Shown: positions 1-11,157 of the stretch, piece after piece | How positions within the stretch are numbered: position 1 is the first letter of the stretch | How the letters are laid out: each line of letters begins with the position of its first letter | Origin: Tretioscincus oriximinensis | Taxonomy: Eukaryota > Chordata > Lepidosauria > Squamata > Gymnophthalmidae | Direction: 5' to 3' | DNA: 64,000 nucleotides | NCBI GenBank assembly: GCA_022410635.1 | Contig: JAJVDF010000029.1 | Location: 246,159-310,158 of the forward strand | Notes under the pieces: model-generated | What the model saw: the letters and a program-made list of their open reading frames with translations, nothing else | The model's database searches: none | Told to the model about the DNA's origin: nothing | Made by a program: the position numbers and the translations under genes

Positions 1-408
1 CTCTATCACACAACACTAGAACCAGAGGGCACTCCTTGAAACTGATGGGCAGAAAAGTGAAAACAGACAAAGAAAAGTATTTTTTCACCCAGAGGGTCAT
101 CGGCCTGTGGAATTTACTTCCTGAAGAGGTAGTGTTAGCTAACAGCTTGGATAGTTTCAAGACAGGACTAGACAGGTTTATGGACAGAACTAGGGTATAA
201 ATGGGTACTAGGATGGATATCTGGATGCTGCCTCCAGGATGGAGCAACGGGTAGTGCTCCTGAAGTGCCATTTGCAGGAAGTCATGAACAGGTGCATATA
301 TTGCTTTCCTCCATTTGGGGTGCAACTGGTGGGCCTCTGTGTGATACAGAATGCTGGACTAGATGGGCTCTGGCCNGATCCAGTTATGGCTCTTCTTATG
401 TTCTTATG
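1..408 (+). mobile_element. CR1-like LINE fragment with TTCTTATG 3' end
   Basis: This is the 3' end of a non-LTR retrotransposon, cut by the window start. Decayed reading resembles the reverse-transcriptase C-terminus (S-L-K-L-M-G, then FFTQRV-I-x-LW-x-LLPEEVV, then a D-S-F-K-T motif). It is followed by a 3' UTR (gatgggctctggcc...tatggctc) and ends in TTCTTATG repeats. Several close copies occur in the window. Confidence 0.8.
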
Positions 409-1029
409 TACTAAGGAAGGCTGTCAGGGTGAGGAGTGCAATGGGATGTGTCCAGAAAGCCCAAAGAGGAGGTGCAGTTAACAAGACTGTTGCATCTCTT
501 GCCCCCTTTGCCAGTAGTTGTCCTCAGCCCACCAACTCCCACTTCTTCCCAAGTGTACCTTGCAGTGCTCCTACCTCATCCCTCTGAGCTCTTACCATTC
601 TGTTCAGAGTCCTGGAAGGAGTGACAGAAAAGGGGCTTCATTATAACGGAGCTCACCAAATATATTTGTGGTTTAAATTGATTTGTATTATGTTTTATTA
701 CTGGATGTGTCACCATGGCCTTAGAATGTTGTACTGAGTCTTTTTCTTTTTGCAGATGTTTTGCTATCAGGCATCAGAGCAAATGTCCACTCTTGGTTGG
801 TGATTAGATATATATAGTAGCCAAAGGAAATGTGTCAAAGCGAAGTTTGTAAGAAAATCATTTCTTCCAATGGCTCAAAAAGGCTTGGAAGCATCAGGCA
901 GATACTTGACAGCCCCAGGCTCTCTTCAGCACCTGGAGCTTTGGCATGAGTAGCAGANACCTGTACAAGAAACCCATGAAACACTGTGAAATATGGCTGC
1001 TACCATTATCTTTCTCTCTCAGAGAGGGG

Positions 1030-1112
1030 ATCACAGTGCACACAGATATGATGCATTGAGGGAGTTGGACTGATGACCCTGGAGGTTCCTTCCAATTCTG
1101 TGATTCACTGAT
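1030..1112 (+). mobile_element. CR1 3'-tail fragment
   Basis: The sequence tgcattgagggagttggactgatgac and the following ccttccaattctgtgattc match the typical CR1 3' UTR pattern (ggttggactagatgaccc ... tctatgattc). It is short and diverged. Confidence 0.6.
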
Positions 1113-3675
1113 GCAGGATAACCCAACACATCTGCAAAGTGCAACTCTACTCTCAGAAACGAACCATGCATTTGATGCACATGTGACTCCCCACATTCTA
1201 GATAGGACCTATCTACTCCCAAGGAGCTCTGGGTGCCATAGACAATCAGTGGGTGTTGGGTAAGGTACCAAAGAGAATCCCAGATCTCTGGACAGTGTAG
1301 AAGAAATTGGACAGTTTCTCCAAACTCTACTTTAGCCTCAGCAACCAGTTGTCTGTGTGCTTTGTGTGAGGTTGATGAATCATTGTCCTTCTGCAATCTT
1401 CTTAAGAAGCTTTCACTTAGCCTGGTGGTGAAGCATCTTCAGAAAGAAGACTCAGCTAAATGAACCCCTATAATGCATCTTCAATGTCCTTTTCAGAGAC
1501 TTGAGTATAATGTATTTTGTGTCNGGTAGAAACATGGGTTCCAAGAAAGGATCTCAAATGTTCATCTGCTCCTCTACAAATGCTCTATGCAGATCCCTTG
1601 AATCACAGCAGGTCACCATATGTGCACACAACTACNCAGACCCTTTTTTTTACCATGACTGAAATGGACTAGTTTGTTAATTTAATCTCCCTAAAATTCT
1701 AAAAGCTAAACTTTGAAACCTTAGAAACTGAAATCTTGGCTTTTTACCCTCGATACGTTTGCAGCATTTTTAAAAACATGTTATTTCAGCTGTGTGTAGC
1801 ATTCAGTTTTAAGCATGCTTTCCTTTTCCTGATGGCATCAAAAACCTTATACAGTATTCTAATTTTGGTTCTATAACTGACGCTTTCTGCACCATATGGA
1901 AACTGAGAGCATTAAAAAATCCATAGGGGTCTACTAGAAATTTCTCAAATCTGTCATTTCCATGAAAAGATTGGAAAGCACAAGACTAAACTGAAGCTTG
2001 CAAAAAGATTATTGTTCTGCGAGTTTCTGTTACTGTGATTCTGCAGAATGCTCCTCTTCTAAAATAATGCTGTGGTTTCTATTAAAATCCCATTCAAGTT
2101 AAGTAATAAAATAAGTATTTGTTTTTGTAGTGTGACCATTAGGTTTTTCCTGGCAGCATTTAACCAAGAACTGAGCACAGTAGACTTGAGAACTAGACTC
2201 AAAATATTAACAATCATATAATCACCATCCATGAATTTGTAATAAGGAGGTCTCATAGCTCTTTAGAAACGAACAAGAAAAAATTGGTAGTTGAACTTTT
2301 CTAGATTGTCTTCTTCAGATGCAAACTTCATCACATCTGCTCTTCGAATGTGAACAGAAGTCTTTTTGGTCTACCTATACAATGCTGGCTTCTCTCCTCC
2401 ATTGACTTGCATTAAAATGCTGATTCAAGACAATGTAATTGTTCTGGGTTGTTTTTAATCAGAAGTGAATCGATGGGTTTTTGGAGTCACCAGTCTGCTA
2501 ACCTACAGTTTTATATTGAAGTCCATGACTTTTGTGCAAGTTTAATTTACACTACTTTTTTTAGTACTGACCTTTTGCACTGCGGTATAATATTGTATTT
2601 TAGGACATTTTGCTTTCTGTTCACAGCATATTTCTTTCCAAAGGGCTTGGAAAATCACCGTTTTCATGGAGGAAATGCATCTGAATTCATTGAGTTTTTT
2701 GAAAAATCTAAACAATAACTTGTAGCAGGGTAATCAGATAGGAAGCTTCTTTAAAATACAATTGCACTTGATCCAATGGGGAAATGTACTCTGTGCCATA
2801 TGTAAGGAAATAACCACTGAATCCATGTCTGCAGGAGTTCATTTTTCTTTAAAGTGAATTTCCAGAGACAGATTTGAGTGACATAATTGAATGTTCTATC
2901 CTCTTGGATCTATGCACAAGTTTGCTATGTTTTCTAGATAATGGTAGATTTGGAACAGAATCGTTTGCACAAAGAAGCATATTGAGATGTTTTTCTTTTG
3001 GATGCTTTATAATACAATTTTAATAAAGAACAATTGCAAACAATATAAGTTACATGTGTTCTTATTAAGGTCTCTGCTCAGTTTCTTTACGTAGAAAGGA
3101 CTGGGGAGGGGGGGAGAGAAAGAAAAATACAAGCCATGGGGGAGATGAAAAATTCTTGGTGGAGTAGTATTCGATGAAGCTACAGTTACAGCTTCCCTCA
3201 TATATTCAACGTGTAAGGAGGCAAAATCATGTTGGTTACAGCCAAGTATTCGTCGTATGTCCTGTGTTTTTACCTAGTGCCCAGTGGTGTTCCTGTGAGG
3301 GAATATTTGTACAGGAGGCCCATGAAGAGGTCTTTCACCGTATCAATTGGGTAGAATATAATCCTATTGTGCTATTAGCCATTTACATGGTTAGAATCAG
3401 TTTGAATTTCTTGGCACATTTGGCGTGGTGTTTCCCTGCAGCAGAGCAAAATCAGGCCACCATATTAGCACAACCTCTTCTGCCAAAGTGCTAGACCATT
3501 CACCCAGGAAGTTGCCATTTTGTTGTTCTTGTGTTTGCAGATGGACAATCTGGTTCTTTATTAGCATAAGTCACCCCCAGATGCCAGCACCGCAGGAACA
3601 CAATGATACGATGTTGCAGAGAATATCTGGAGATGTTGGGTCCTGCAGTTGTCTGCACTGTTGTGCTGTTAGCAT

Positions 3676-4386
3676 TGTTTATCACACAGGGGACACTCTT
3701 TGAAGCTGATGGGCAGAAAAGTTAGGACAGACAAGGATCATTAACTATATGTCATTGATCTATGGAATTTACTTCTAGAGGAGGGGGTGGTAGATAACAG
3801 CCTGGATAGCTTTAACATGAGATTAGACAAATTCACTGAAGCCAAAGGTATCAATGGCTATTATCAATTATGGAATAGCCTCCCCCTTGAGGCTCGCCAG
3901 GCGACATCTTTGTTAACATTCCGTCGTCTGGTGAAGACCTACCTCTTCACCCGGGCATTTGGTAGTTAGNTGGTGAAGACCTACCTCTTCACCCGGGCAT
4001 TTGGTAGTTAGTGGACCTCCCGGCCGGGCTCACGCCTGGGGGGGGGGGGCTGAATGGGNGGGGNGGGTTTGGGGGTCACTGTTTTTAACTGTTACGCTAT
4101 CTTAATGTTGTAAGCCGCCCTGCGACCTTAGGGTGAAGGGCGGGATAAAAGTACTAAAAATAAATAAATAAAATAAATATTGGGGTGGATGTCTTGATAC
4201 TACCTCTGGGATGGGGCAACAAGTAGTATTCCTGAAATACCATTTGCAGAGAGTCAAGAAAAGGTGAAGGTTTTTCCTTCTACTACTTGAGACGGCCCAA
4301 GTGAAGTTGGTGGGCCACTGTGAGACAGAATGCTAAACTAAGTGAGCTGTGGCCTGATTCCGCAGGAGTCTTCTTATGTTCTTATG
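3676..4386 (+). mobile_element. CR1-like LINE 3' fragment interrupted by a second LINE
   Basis: The outer element runs from atcacacaggggacactc to the TTCTTATG end at about 4386. It is broken at about 3863, after the conserved ...aatggctatta, and resumes at about 4183 with ggggtggatgtcttg. The intervening sequence is a different LINE tail (see 3864-4182). Confidence 0.7.
3864..4182 (+). mobile_element. L2/BovB-like LINE 3' end nested in the CR1-like element
   Basis: It encodes a short RT C-terminal block (LWNSLPLEARQATSLLTFRR, then a K-T-Y-L-F motif), followed by a GC-rich 3' UTR (taagccgccctgcgacctt...ggcgggataaaagt) and an (AAATA)n tail. A 41-bp segment (tggtgaagacctacctcttc...tagttag) occurs twice in tandem at about 3931-3969 and 3971-4011, separated by an N, so an assembly stutter is possible. 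Class assignment is tentative. Confidence 0.6.
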
Positions 4387-4410
4387 GCCATATTCCAGGA
4401 TAGAATCTAG

Positions 4411-4693
4411 AAGAAGAAGAAGAATCAAGTTTTTATACCCCACTCTTTTCCAGAGCGTTTACAGGATTATTTTTTGCCCGAAGGCTTACATCTTCTATCT
4501 TTCCCATCAAGTTAATGATGGTACTCATTTATCTACTTGATATGCAAATTATAAATTTGCATCTCTTTCGAATAGCTGAGTTGACTAGAGCTGCAGGCTA
4601 GTGGAAGATGCTCACCCCATGACCGACACAGGGCTTCGAAACCTAATCTCCCAGATGGAAAACCGTCTCCTTAGCGATTGAGCTATTTGTGCC
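4411..4693 (-). mobile_element. tRNA-derived SINE with (CTT)n tail
   Basis: Read on the minus strand it starts gcacaaatagctcaatcgctaa (A-box-like) and has a B-box-like ggtttcgaagccc about 40 nt later. It continues with cttccactagcctgcagctc, a body shared with copies at 38033, 48098 and 52894, and ends in gtataaaaacttgattcttc plus (CTT)n. It is a full-length family member; flanking target duplications are not clear here. Confidence 0.75.
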
Positions 4694-6655
4694 TGCTTAG
4701 ACTAAGGACTAGTGCAGAAAGAACATAAGGGTGGTTCTACACTGCACAGTATTCTAGACAGAGTATATTAACTAGTTGCTTCCCTTCATTCAGGGCCTCT
4801 TAGATCGCATCAGTGTGTTGGAGAGAGGATCTTCATACACTTGCTTGGTACAGGTATACCAGTTCAAACAAACAACACAGACAAACAAAATAATCAAGTT
4901 CATTGACTAATGAGCCTCTAGAAATTAGTGTTGATAAAAACAAGAAGTTTTGGNTTGCTTTTACTATTTTACATAAAAGACTTATTTACAGCTATGAAAT
5001 ACGATATATACTAGCTTTGTAGTAGTTTTGCTATGGTTTACATTTACAGATTTTCAGGATAAAGTAAATATTCCTCTTCTTCCTCGTCAATAATCTCTGT
5101 TTATAACCAAATAATTGTTACAGAAAATAACTATTGGAAGTTACAACTGTGTGTGGCATTAGCTGTTGACACAGATTAAATGATAGGTGCAAAATGTTAA
5201 GAGCTTTTCCACCAGCATCTTAAATAATACATGGAGTTGAAGAGAGGTGATAACTCTTGCTGCCCACAAAGTCTTGTGTCTCCTGTTGTAGCTGGCAGTT
5301 TGGGAGACCGTTCTGTCCAAATTTCATTCACGTTGTGGTCAATGGAAAAATCAAAGCACTGCCAGNTTTCCTGTAATGTTGGGTTTACTTTATACAGAAT
5401 TCAAAGAAAACCCATTGGCAAAGAAGTCACAAGCCAAGGCAAACCCCACAATGACTTGAACATGATCTTGATGCATAGCCAAAAGTGTGTTTTTTTATGC
5501 AATGATGGAATGTTTGAAAACAAAAAGAAATATGGTGCACTTCCAGGTCTTAACATTTCCTAAAGTATATAAATTGACTACTTCGATGGCATTTCCACCC
5601 CAGTAAATTTCAAGAGAAGCTATTGATTATAGACAGCCTTTAATAATGTGGAATAAGATCTTGTAAACAAATGTTTTATGTGATTTCCTTCATTAAAAAA
5701 GGCATGTCTATGAACAGAACTTGCAGACATATTCTTAGAGTAGTGAGTGATGATACATTTAAGTGCATGTGAAAAGTACCTATTGGAGAATGTCCCTTCT
5801 GAGTGTATGCATGAAAGGGAAATAGAGACGGAAACCCACTTACTTCATTTCAAAATGATACCTGCATCTCCATAGCCTTGCACATGTCTTCTGACCCTTA
5901 AGGCATCATATTTCCCACTTCACCCCTTGTGGAAGTGTTTGTGATAAGGTGCTAATGTCCCAGGTTCCAGGAAGAGTCATAAGAAGACCTAGTTCGCACT
6001 TACCTAACTGGATGCACAACAATTTCAGGCTGGTTACCATAAAATGTAATTTGGGACATTCATATGCTTAATTTGGGAATTATCACATTCCTGTCAAGCA
6101 GAATTTAATAGTGCAAATGGACAGCCTCCTGGTATGTTCCTGGCCTTGTGTCTAGATGCCAGATATCCCAGCCATCCCTCACAGCAATTGGATGATGGGA
6201 AGTTGCATCTGGTGTGTAAGGATGGGATCAGGTGCAATCCATAAGGTTCAAGGCCAGGAATAGGTCTAGACCTCACCATGCAACCCCCAGAAGTGTTTCA
6301 TACATATTGCTCCCACCATTGCAGGACTGCCCATGGACAACTTTTGAATAGTTCATAGCAGGCAAGGATGAGAAGTAGTTCAGGGCCCTGTAGGGATGCT
6401 ACAGCAGATTTGCAATTACCTGTTGCCCAGGTAATTGCAAAAAGGCCTGAAGTGGCTCTGAAGTTACTATATCACACCTGATCCCATAATTCACTTACCC
6501 ACTTGCAATCTCAGCTTCCATGTGTAGAGCCTGCCATAGCCTTTTCTAGGCTTCATTATCTTGTATAAATAAGAAACACAACTCCTTCATTTAACAAAAA
6601 TTCCATAAATCATTTTTATTAGTTTCCTAACTTACTTTAATTCTAAGGTAGTCAA

Positions 6656-6857
6656 TTTCAGAGAAATAGCCGTGTTAGTCTAGCAGAAAGTCCAGCAAAG
6701 GAGCTAGCAGCACTTTGAGACTAANTTGAGAAAAGTGGTTGGCATAAGCTTTCNTAGACAGGAGCATCTGAAGAAGTAGACCTGTCTACGAAAGCTTATG
6801 CCAACCACTTTTCTCAAGTTAGTCTCAAAGTGCTGCTAGCTCCTTTGCTGGACTTTA
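6656..6857. repeat. Foldback: tail-to-tail inverted pair of a TAGCCGTGTTAGTCTA repeat
   Basis: The left arm (about 6687-6770) and right arm (about 6783-6857) are inverted copies, apparently identical apart from Ns, around the asymmetric centre agcatctgaagaagtaga. The same repeat occurs as single plus-strand copies near 16240, 40858 and 45607. It is a dispersed reptile-type repeat with the hallmark cataagctttc...cttcttcagatgc; the family name is not assigned. Confidence 0.75.
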
Positions 6858-6908
6858 ATTCTAAGATCCAGCAGAGGTGTGTGCACTGCAAAACCTTGTT
6901 AGAGTAGT

Positions 6909-7024
6909 AGAAGAAAAAGAACTGGGTTCTTATACCCTGCTTTTCTCACCTTTCAAAGGGAGTCAAAGCGGCTTACAAGGGTATTTTTGCTACAAAGCTT
7001 ATATTCTATCTTCCCCACCAGACT
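6909..7024 (-). mobile_element. SINE fragment (same family as 4411-4693), 3' part
   Basis: The minus strand carries the body-tail portion: ggtggggaagatagaatata, then aataccttgtaagcc-like sequence, aaaggtgagaaaagcagggt and ataagaacccagttcttttt. The tRNA-like head is missing. Confidence 0.6.
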
Positions 7025-7948
7025 GTGGTGCACTTTTTGATAGCTGTGAATGGAAGTTGCAATGCTGGAAAACTCCACAGCTAAAGTCGTTCCACACGCA
7101 GCAAACCACCACTGAACTGGCTGCTGAGCACCGTATAGTGTGGGTTTGGGCAGTCATTCCACAGCAAGCAGCTGTTATTTATTTACTTTAGAATTTACAT
7201 TCCTTAGAAAATGATGTTCCAAGATATAACTAAAATTAATCACAACTGCCAGGAGCATTGAGGAGTAATGGGAGCGATTCATTTGATGAAGTGAACCTTC
7301 ATTACTGCTTTTGGATGAAAGAAAAAAACCCTCTAGGTTTGCTATATTCCTGCTTTGGAAGAGATGGTGACTCAAGAAACCTACTGCATCAAACCATTGA
7401 TGGACAATAGCACTCTAGGAATCTAGTCTGCATTTTATAGGGGTGCAGATTTATCAGTGCAGAAGTAAGAAAACAGAATAATTAGGACAAGATTGCTCTC
7501 CTTTTCTATCATGCCATGCTCAAACAATCTAGTTTGGGAAGAAAGGAGATGGAAGTCAAAACCTGTTTCTGTACCCCACCTCACCCCGTTAGACTTTCTG
7601 GCCACATTGGCACCAAAAAGAAGGATTATTTGTGGGTGGAAAGACCCACTTCTGGGGAGGAGAAACNGAGTCTGGAAAGCCTCCCTTTGCTCAAGGGGTG
7701 TGTATGGGGGAGACGGTGTTATTTCCAGCCTTTTCTTCTACCACATATCCCCATGCTTGCTCTTTCCAGCTTTCCTTAAACAGTTAGGCAGGGTAAGACT
7801 GACCCCAAAGTGGAGTCCCCTCCATTTTTAAAAATCAATATTGCTCCCAATTTTCTTTTTTTCACCAAAGGCTGGTCCAAGTTTCAACTTTTGAGAAGGA
7901 ATAAAAAGGGCACCACAGACAATCCTTAGTTGCTGTGTTTAGGGTCGT

Positions 7949-7963
7949 CCCCCCCCCCCCCCC
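7949..7963 (+). repeat. Poly(C) tract (15 C)
   Basis: A run of 15 cytosines. Length is likely variable and may be misassembled. Confidence 0.9.
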
Positions 7964-8261
7964 ATGGATGCTTGCACAAATATCATCCTTTTTTGAAGGG
8001 GAGAATGGGGAGAATATTGCAGGGAAACTGGAAAGAGCATGTTTGGGAATATGAATATGAAGGGAGAAAAGGCTGGAAATGGTACCGGGCCTCACTCTCT
8101 TTCATACAAACTCTTTGGAAGTTCCCTCAACTGGCTATTAGTCAGAGGGGAGTTTCTAACCCTTCCTTTTTCCACTGAAGGAGGAGGAAGAAGAAAGGAA
8201 AACGAAAGGGAAAAGGAGGTATCCCGGTTTTCTGTGACTTATATATAACCATAATGTAGAT

Positions 8262-8420
8262 CTTGTGAAGTAGGCGGGGTTGAGAGAGTGCCAAAGAAAT
8301 GTCAGAAGTCCAGCCTACTGGCTTCATGGAGGAGTGCAGAAATATATTTATTTATATTTATATACCACCCTATACCCGAAGGTCTCAAGGCAGTTACAAA
8401 TAAAAAACAAATCAACGTAT
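8262..8420 (-). mobile_element. Sauria-type SINE fragments
   Basis: 8262-8337 matches the middle of the SINE at 28717-28963 (ggcggggttgagagagt ... ctggcttcatggaggagtg). 8342-8400 matches the SINE 3' tail in minus orientation (tataccaccctatacccgaa ggtctcaaggc). The two pieces are out of order for one insertion, so they are probably remnants of two elements. Confidence 0.6.
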
Positions 8421-11005
8421 TACAACACTATCTGAAAAATAGGGAAGGGAGAGCAGCTTTTTTCAGTCAAAGACCAGGTTAAAGAAGAGTGACAGGTTAA
8501 ATGAACCGGGAGATTTCCAGATAAGAGTCTGACACCACAGAATCAGAATGGCTCCTACGTTATGTGAAGCAATGTGCTGTATCTTCACATTAAGTTATGT
8601 GAAAGAAAAATGCAGCTGGATCCAAAATAATTTGACTTCGTATAATATCTACATAGCCTTGGACCATATCAAAAACTGACCTGCATAAAGAACCAACCCC
8701 TGGATTTCAGGGTTTACAGAGCAAGACATCAAATATTTCAGAATTTCTGTGATCAAAGTAAAAATTATATCATCTTCATATTCAGCTGGAATCCCATAAA
8801 TGTGCTGGGTACTACACAAGTGAGGCCTACTTTAATACACAAAACTGCCGCAAACCCAAGGGCTGCTAACGAAATGAAGAAAAATAGATGTTCATCTTGG
8901 CAACTATAAATTTAATCTATTGGTTAATGTCTGGTTAATGAACAAAATAACTCACTAGAATAAAATAGGACAGTATATCTTTAATATTTTATTTTGTGTG
9001 GTGCATGGGTGTGTTTTTTTTAGTATTACATTATATTTTTATAAAAAGGTGCCAATAAAAAGGATGCTACAGGCTTTGTACATTTATTTTCATTTATAGT
9101 CTTAAGATGACCCAAAAAATGAGGACACACCAAAGCATTAGAGGAGCAAGACGAACATCCCCCTCCCCAGATTCTCAGCAGTTCTGGGCAGATTTATTAC
9201 AAGACAGATTAAGGCCATTAGTTATTTGAGAAAAGCGAATTTCTTCTGTTTATAAATGGCTAGAATGTTGGTAGCAATCAGTGTTACTGAGATTGAGTAG
9301 TTCAGCCCGGATGAATTAGATCAGCTGTGAAGGATCTATGGCTTTCCATCAGCCCATCCACCATGGGCTGTTTTTAGAGGTGAGAGGTGTCACACCAAAT
9401 TCAGGGCCAGCCATATTATGGTTTGGCAAATGTTGCTGAACTATGGCTTCACATGCCACAAAACCCTTGACAAATGCAAAAGAGCATTTGGAGGCACAGA
9501 AGTGGGCATGCATACCTTTAATATGGCTAGAAGAACATGACTTGTTCGGTTGTAGGGGGACAGAAAGTGCCACACAGAGACATTATGGAGCCTGCCTCTC
9601 CCACCCACCCCAATATAGCTCTACTGACAGCTGCAACCTGGATCTCAAATACTAGAATCAGCAACAAATGCATCAAAATGTTTTTAGAAGCTGCACCTGC
9701 TCTATTACNTCATGTTGAATTAGACTTGTGGTCCGTTTGTTATGAAAGCTGCCTGCTATTGGTGCAGCAAGTAAACAAAAATGGTGCCTCCAAGTTGATG
9801 GGTAGCTTCCATCATCCATGGCTGGCCATCATGCTCATGGGAATTGGAAACCCAGTGAACCTGGAACATGACAGGTCCCCTACTGTGATGTATTCATTAA
9901 AAAAAGGCATCTGAACATGGCATCCAGCCTCTTCAATGGAACCATCACTCTTTATGTGAAAAAGCCCCATTAGTACCAGACCTTCCTCATACTAAATATG
10001 CGTGTCGTGAATTTCAATCACTCGGCTTGCTCATAATGCCCCANTGTTGTCTCAATAGTCATGGTTGCAATGCAGTGTATACACAAAAATAGCAGACTAA
10101 AATAAGGCAAAATAAATAGAGGTGTGGCATTTACAGATTCCCCCCAATTTTTTTTAACAAAAACCCTGTACTTTTAATAAAATTTTAAACAAACAATTGC
10201 ATACACCATGTACAGATCTGTACAACAAATCTCCTTCCCCTTCGTGGAAACTCATTAAGCCTTGAACCTTTCCTAGCTGCTATTGAGCAACAACCTGAAA
10301 AGACCAGAAGTCTGCCCAAAGAGGTGGAACTGGATGGAAATCATGTGTCCCCCTGGGAAGAATCCCTTGCTCCCCTCTGCTTCCTGCCTCAGACACTGAA
10401 CACTTGACTTAAGCATTTCCAAAGGACGTGCCGATACCACCTTCCTAATAGGAAATAAAACTGAGAAGAACACATAATGTTTTACAAGTTTGGAGATTGA
10501 AATGAAGTGGTTTCTTTGTCTTAAATATCCATGCAGGATTCCTCATCCTGCATGGATGAAATGGGAGTTATTTTAATCTAATCAGCAGAGGAAATTTAGA
10601 AGATTTGATTTGCTAGAATCCTGAACGGATGGGAGATTAATGGCTGGTTTAGGAGAACATATTCCAGAAACTACCAGCATTTTGCACAACTAAGGTTGCC
10701 AGAAAAAGGTAGGATAGCAGTGTTGCGTCTGTAATAGAAGTGTCAAAGAAGAAATTTCAGCAGGTGCTGTTTGCATTATTAGCTGCAAATGAAGAAATTA
10801 TATCTTTGATAGACTCATTAAAGACCCATTGAGTTTCAAATATGAGGTTTGAGACCTGTAATTAGAATCTGGGCTGCTGTGTTTATCGAAATGTCCCTCT
10901 AGGAGTCACAAAAAAGGAACAGATGAAACTCATCAAATAGCATACGTAAATCCATGCTTTTCTCATACAAAAAACATGTATAAAGTCTCAAACTTGGGCC
11001 CTGTT

Positions 11006-11157
11006 CCCACTGAGCCTTATTTGGGTCTTTATCTCTGGACAGATCTTGGTTATCCATGTGCCAGTATAGACTATGGCAATCCCCATAGTTTACACTAGCA
11101 TGTAGGTGGCAGGCTTCTATTTTGAGATTTAGCCAAGAATAAAACTTAGTGTGGACA
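11006..11157. mobile_element. MITE with CACACTGGGCCTTATTCT-type terminal inverted repeats
   Basis: The left end, ccactgagccttatttgggt, is an inverted match to the right end, agccaagaataaaacttagtgt. Related copies are at 50694-50838 and 52172-52279, which share the internal tagactatg...cactagcatg block. It has no coding capacity, so it is presumably a non-autonomous DNA transposon. Confidence 0.5.

Noticed and set aside
5231..5563. 110-codon plus-strand ORF in the downstream flank
   Set aside because: No recognisable domain or splice support, contains an ambiguity base; consistent with chance.
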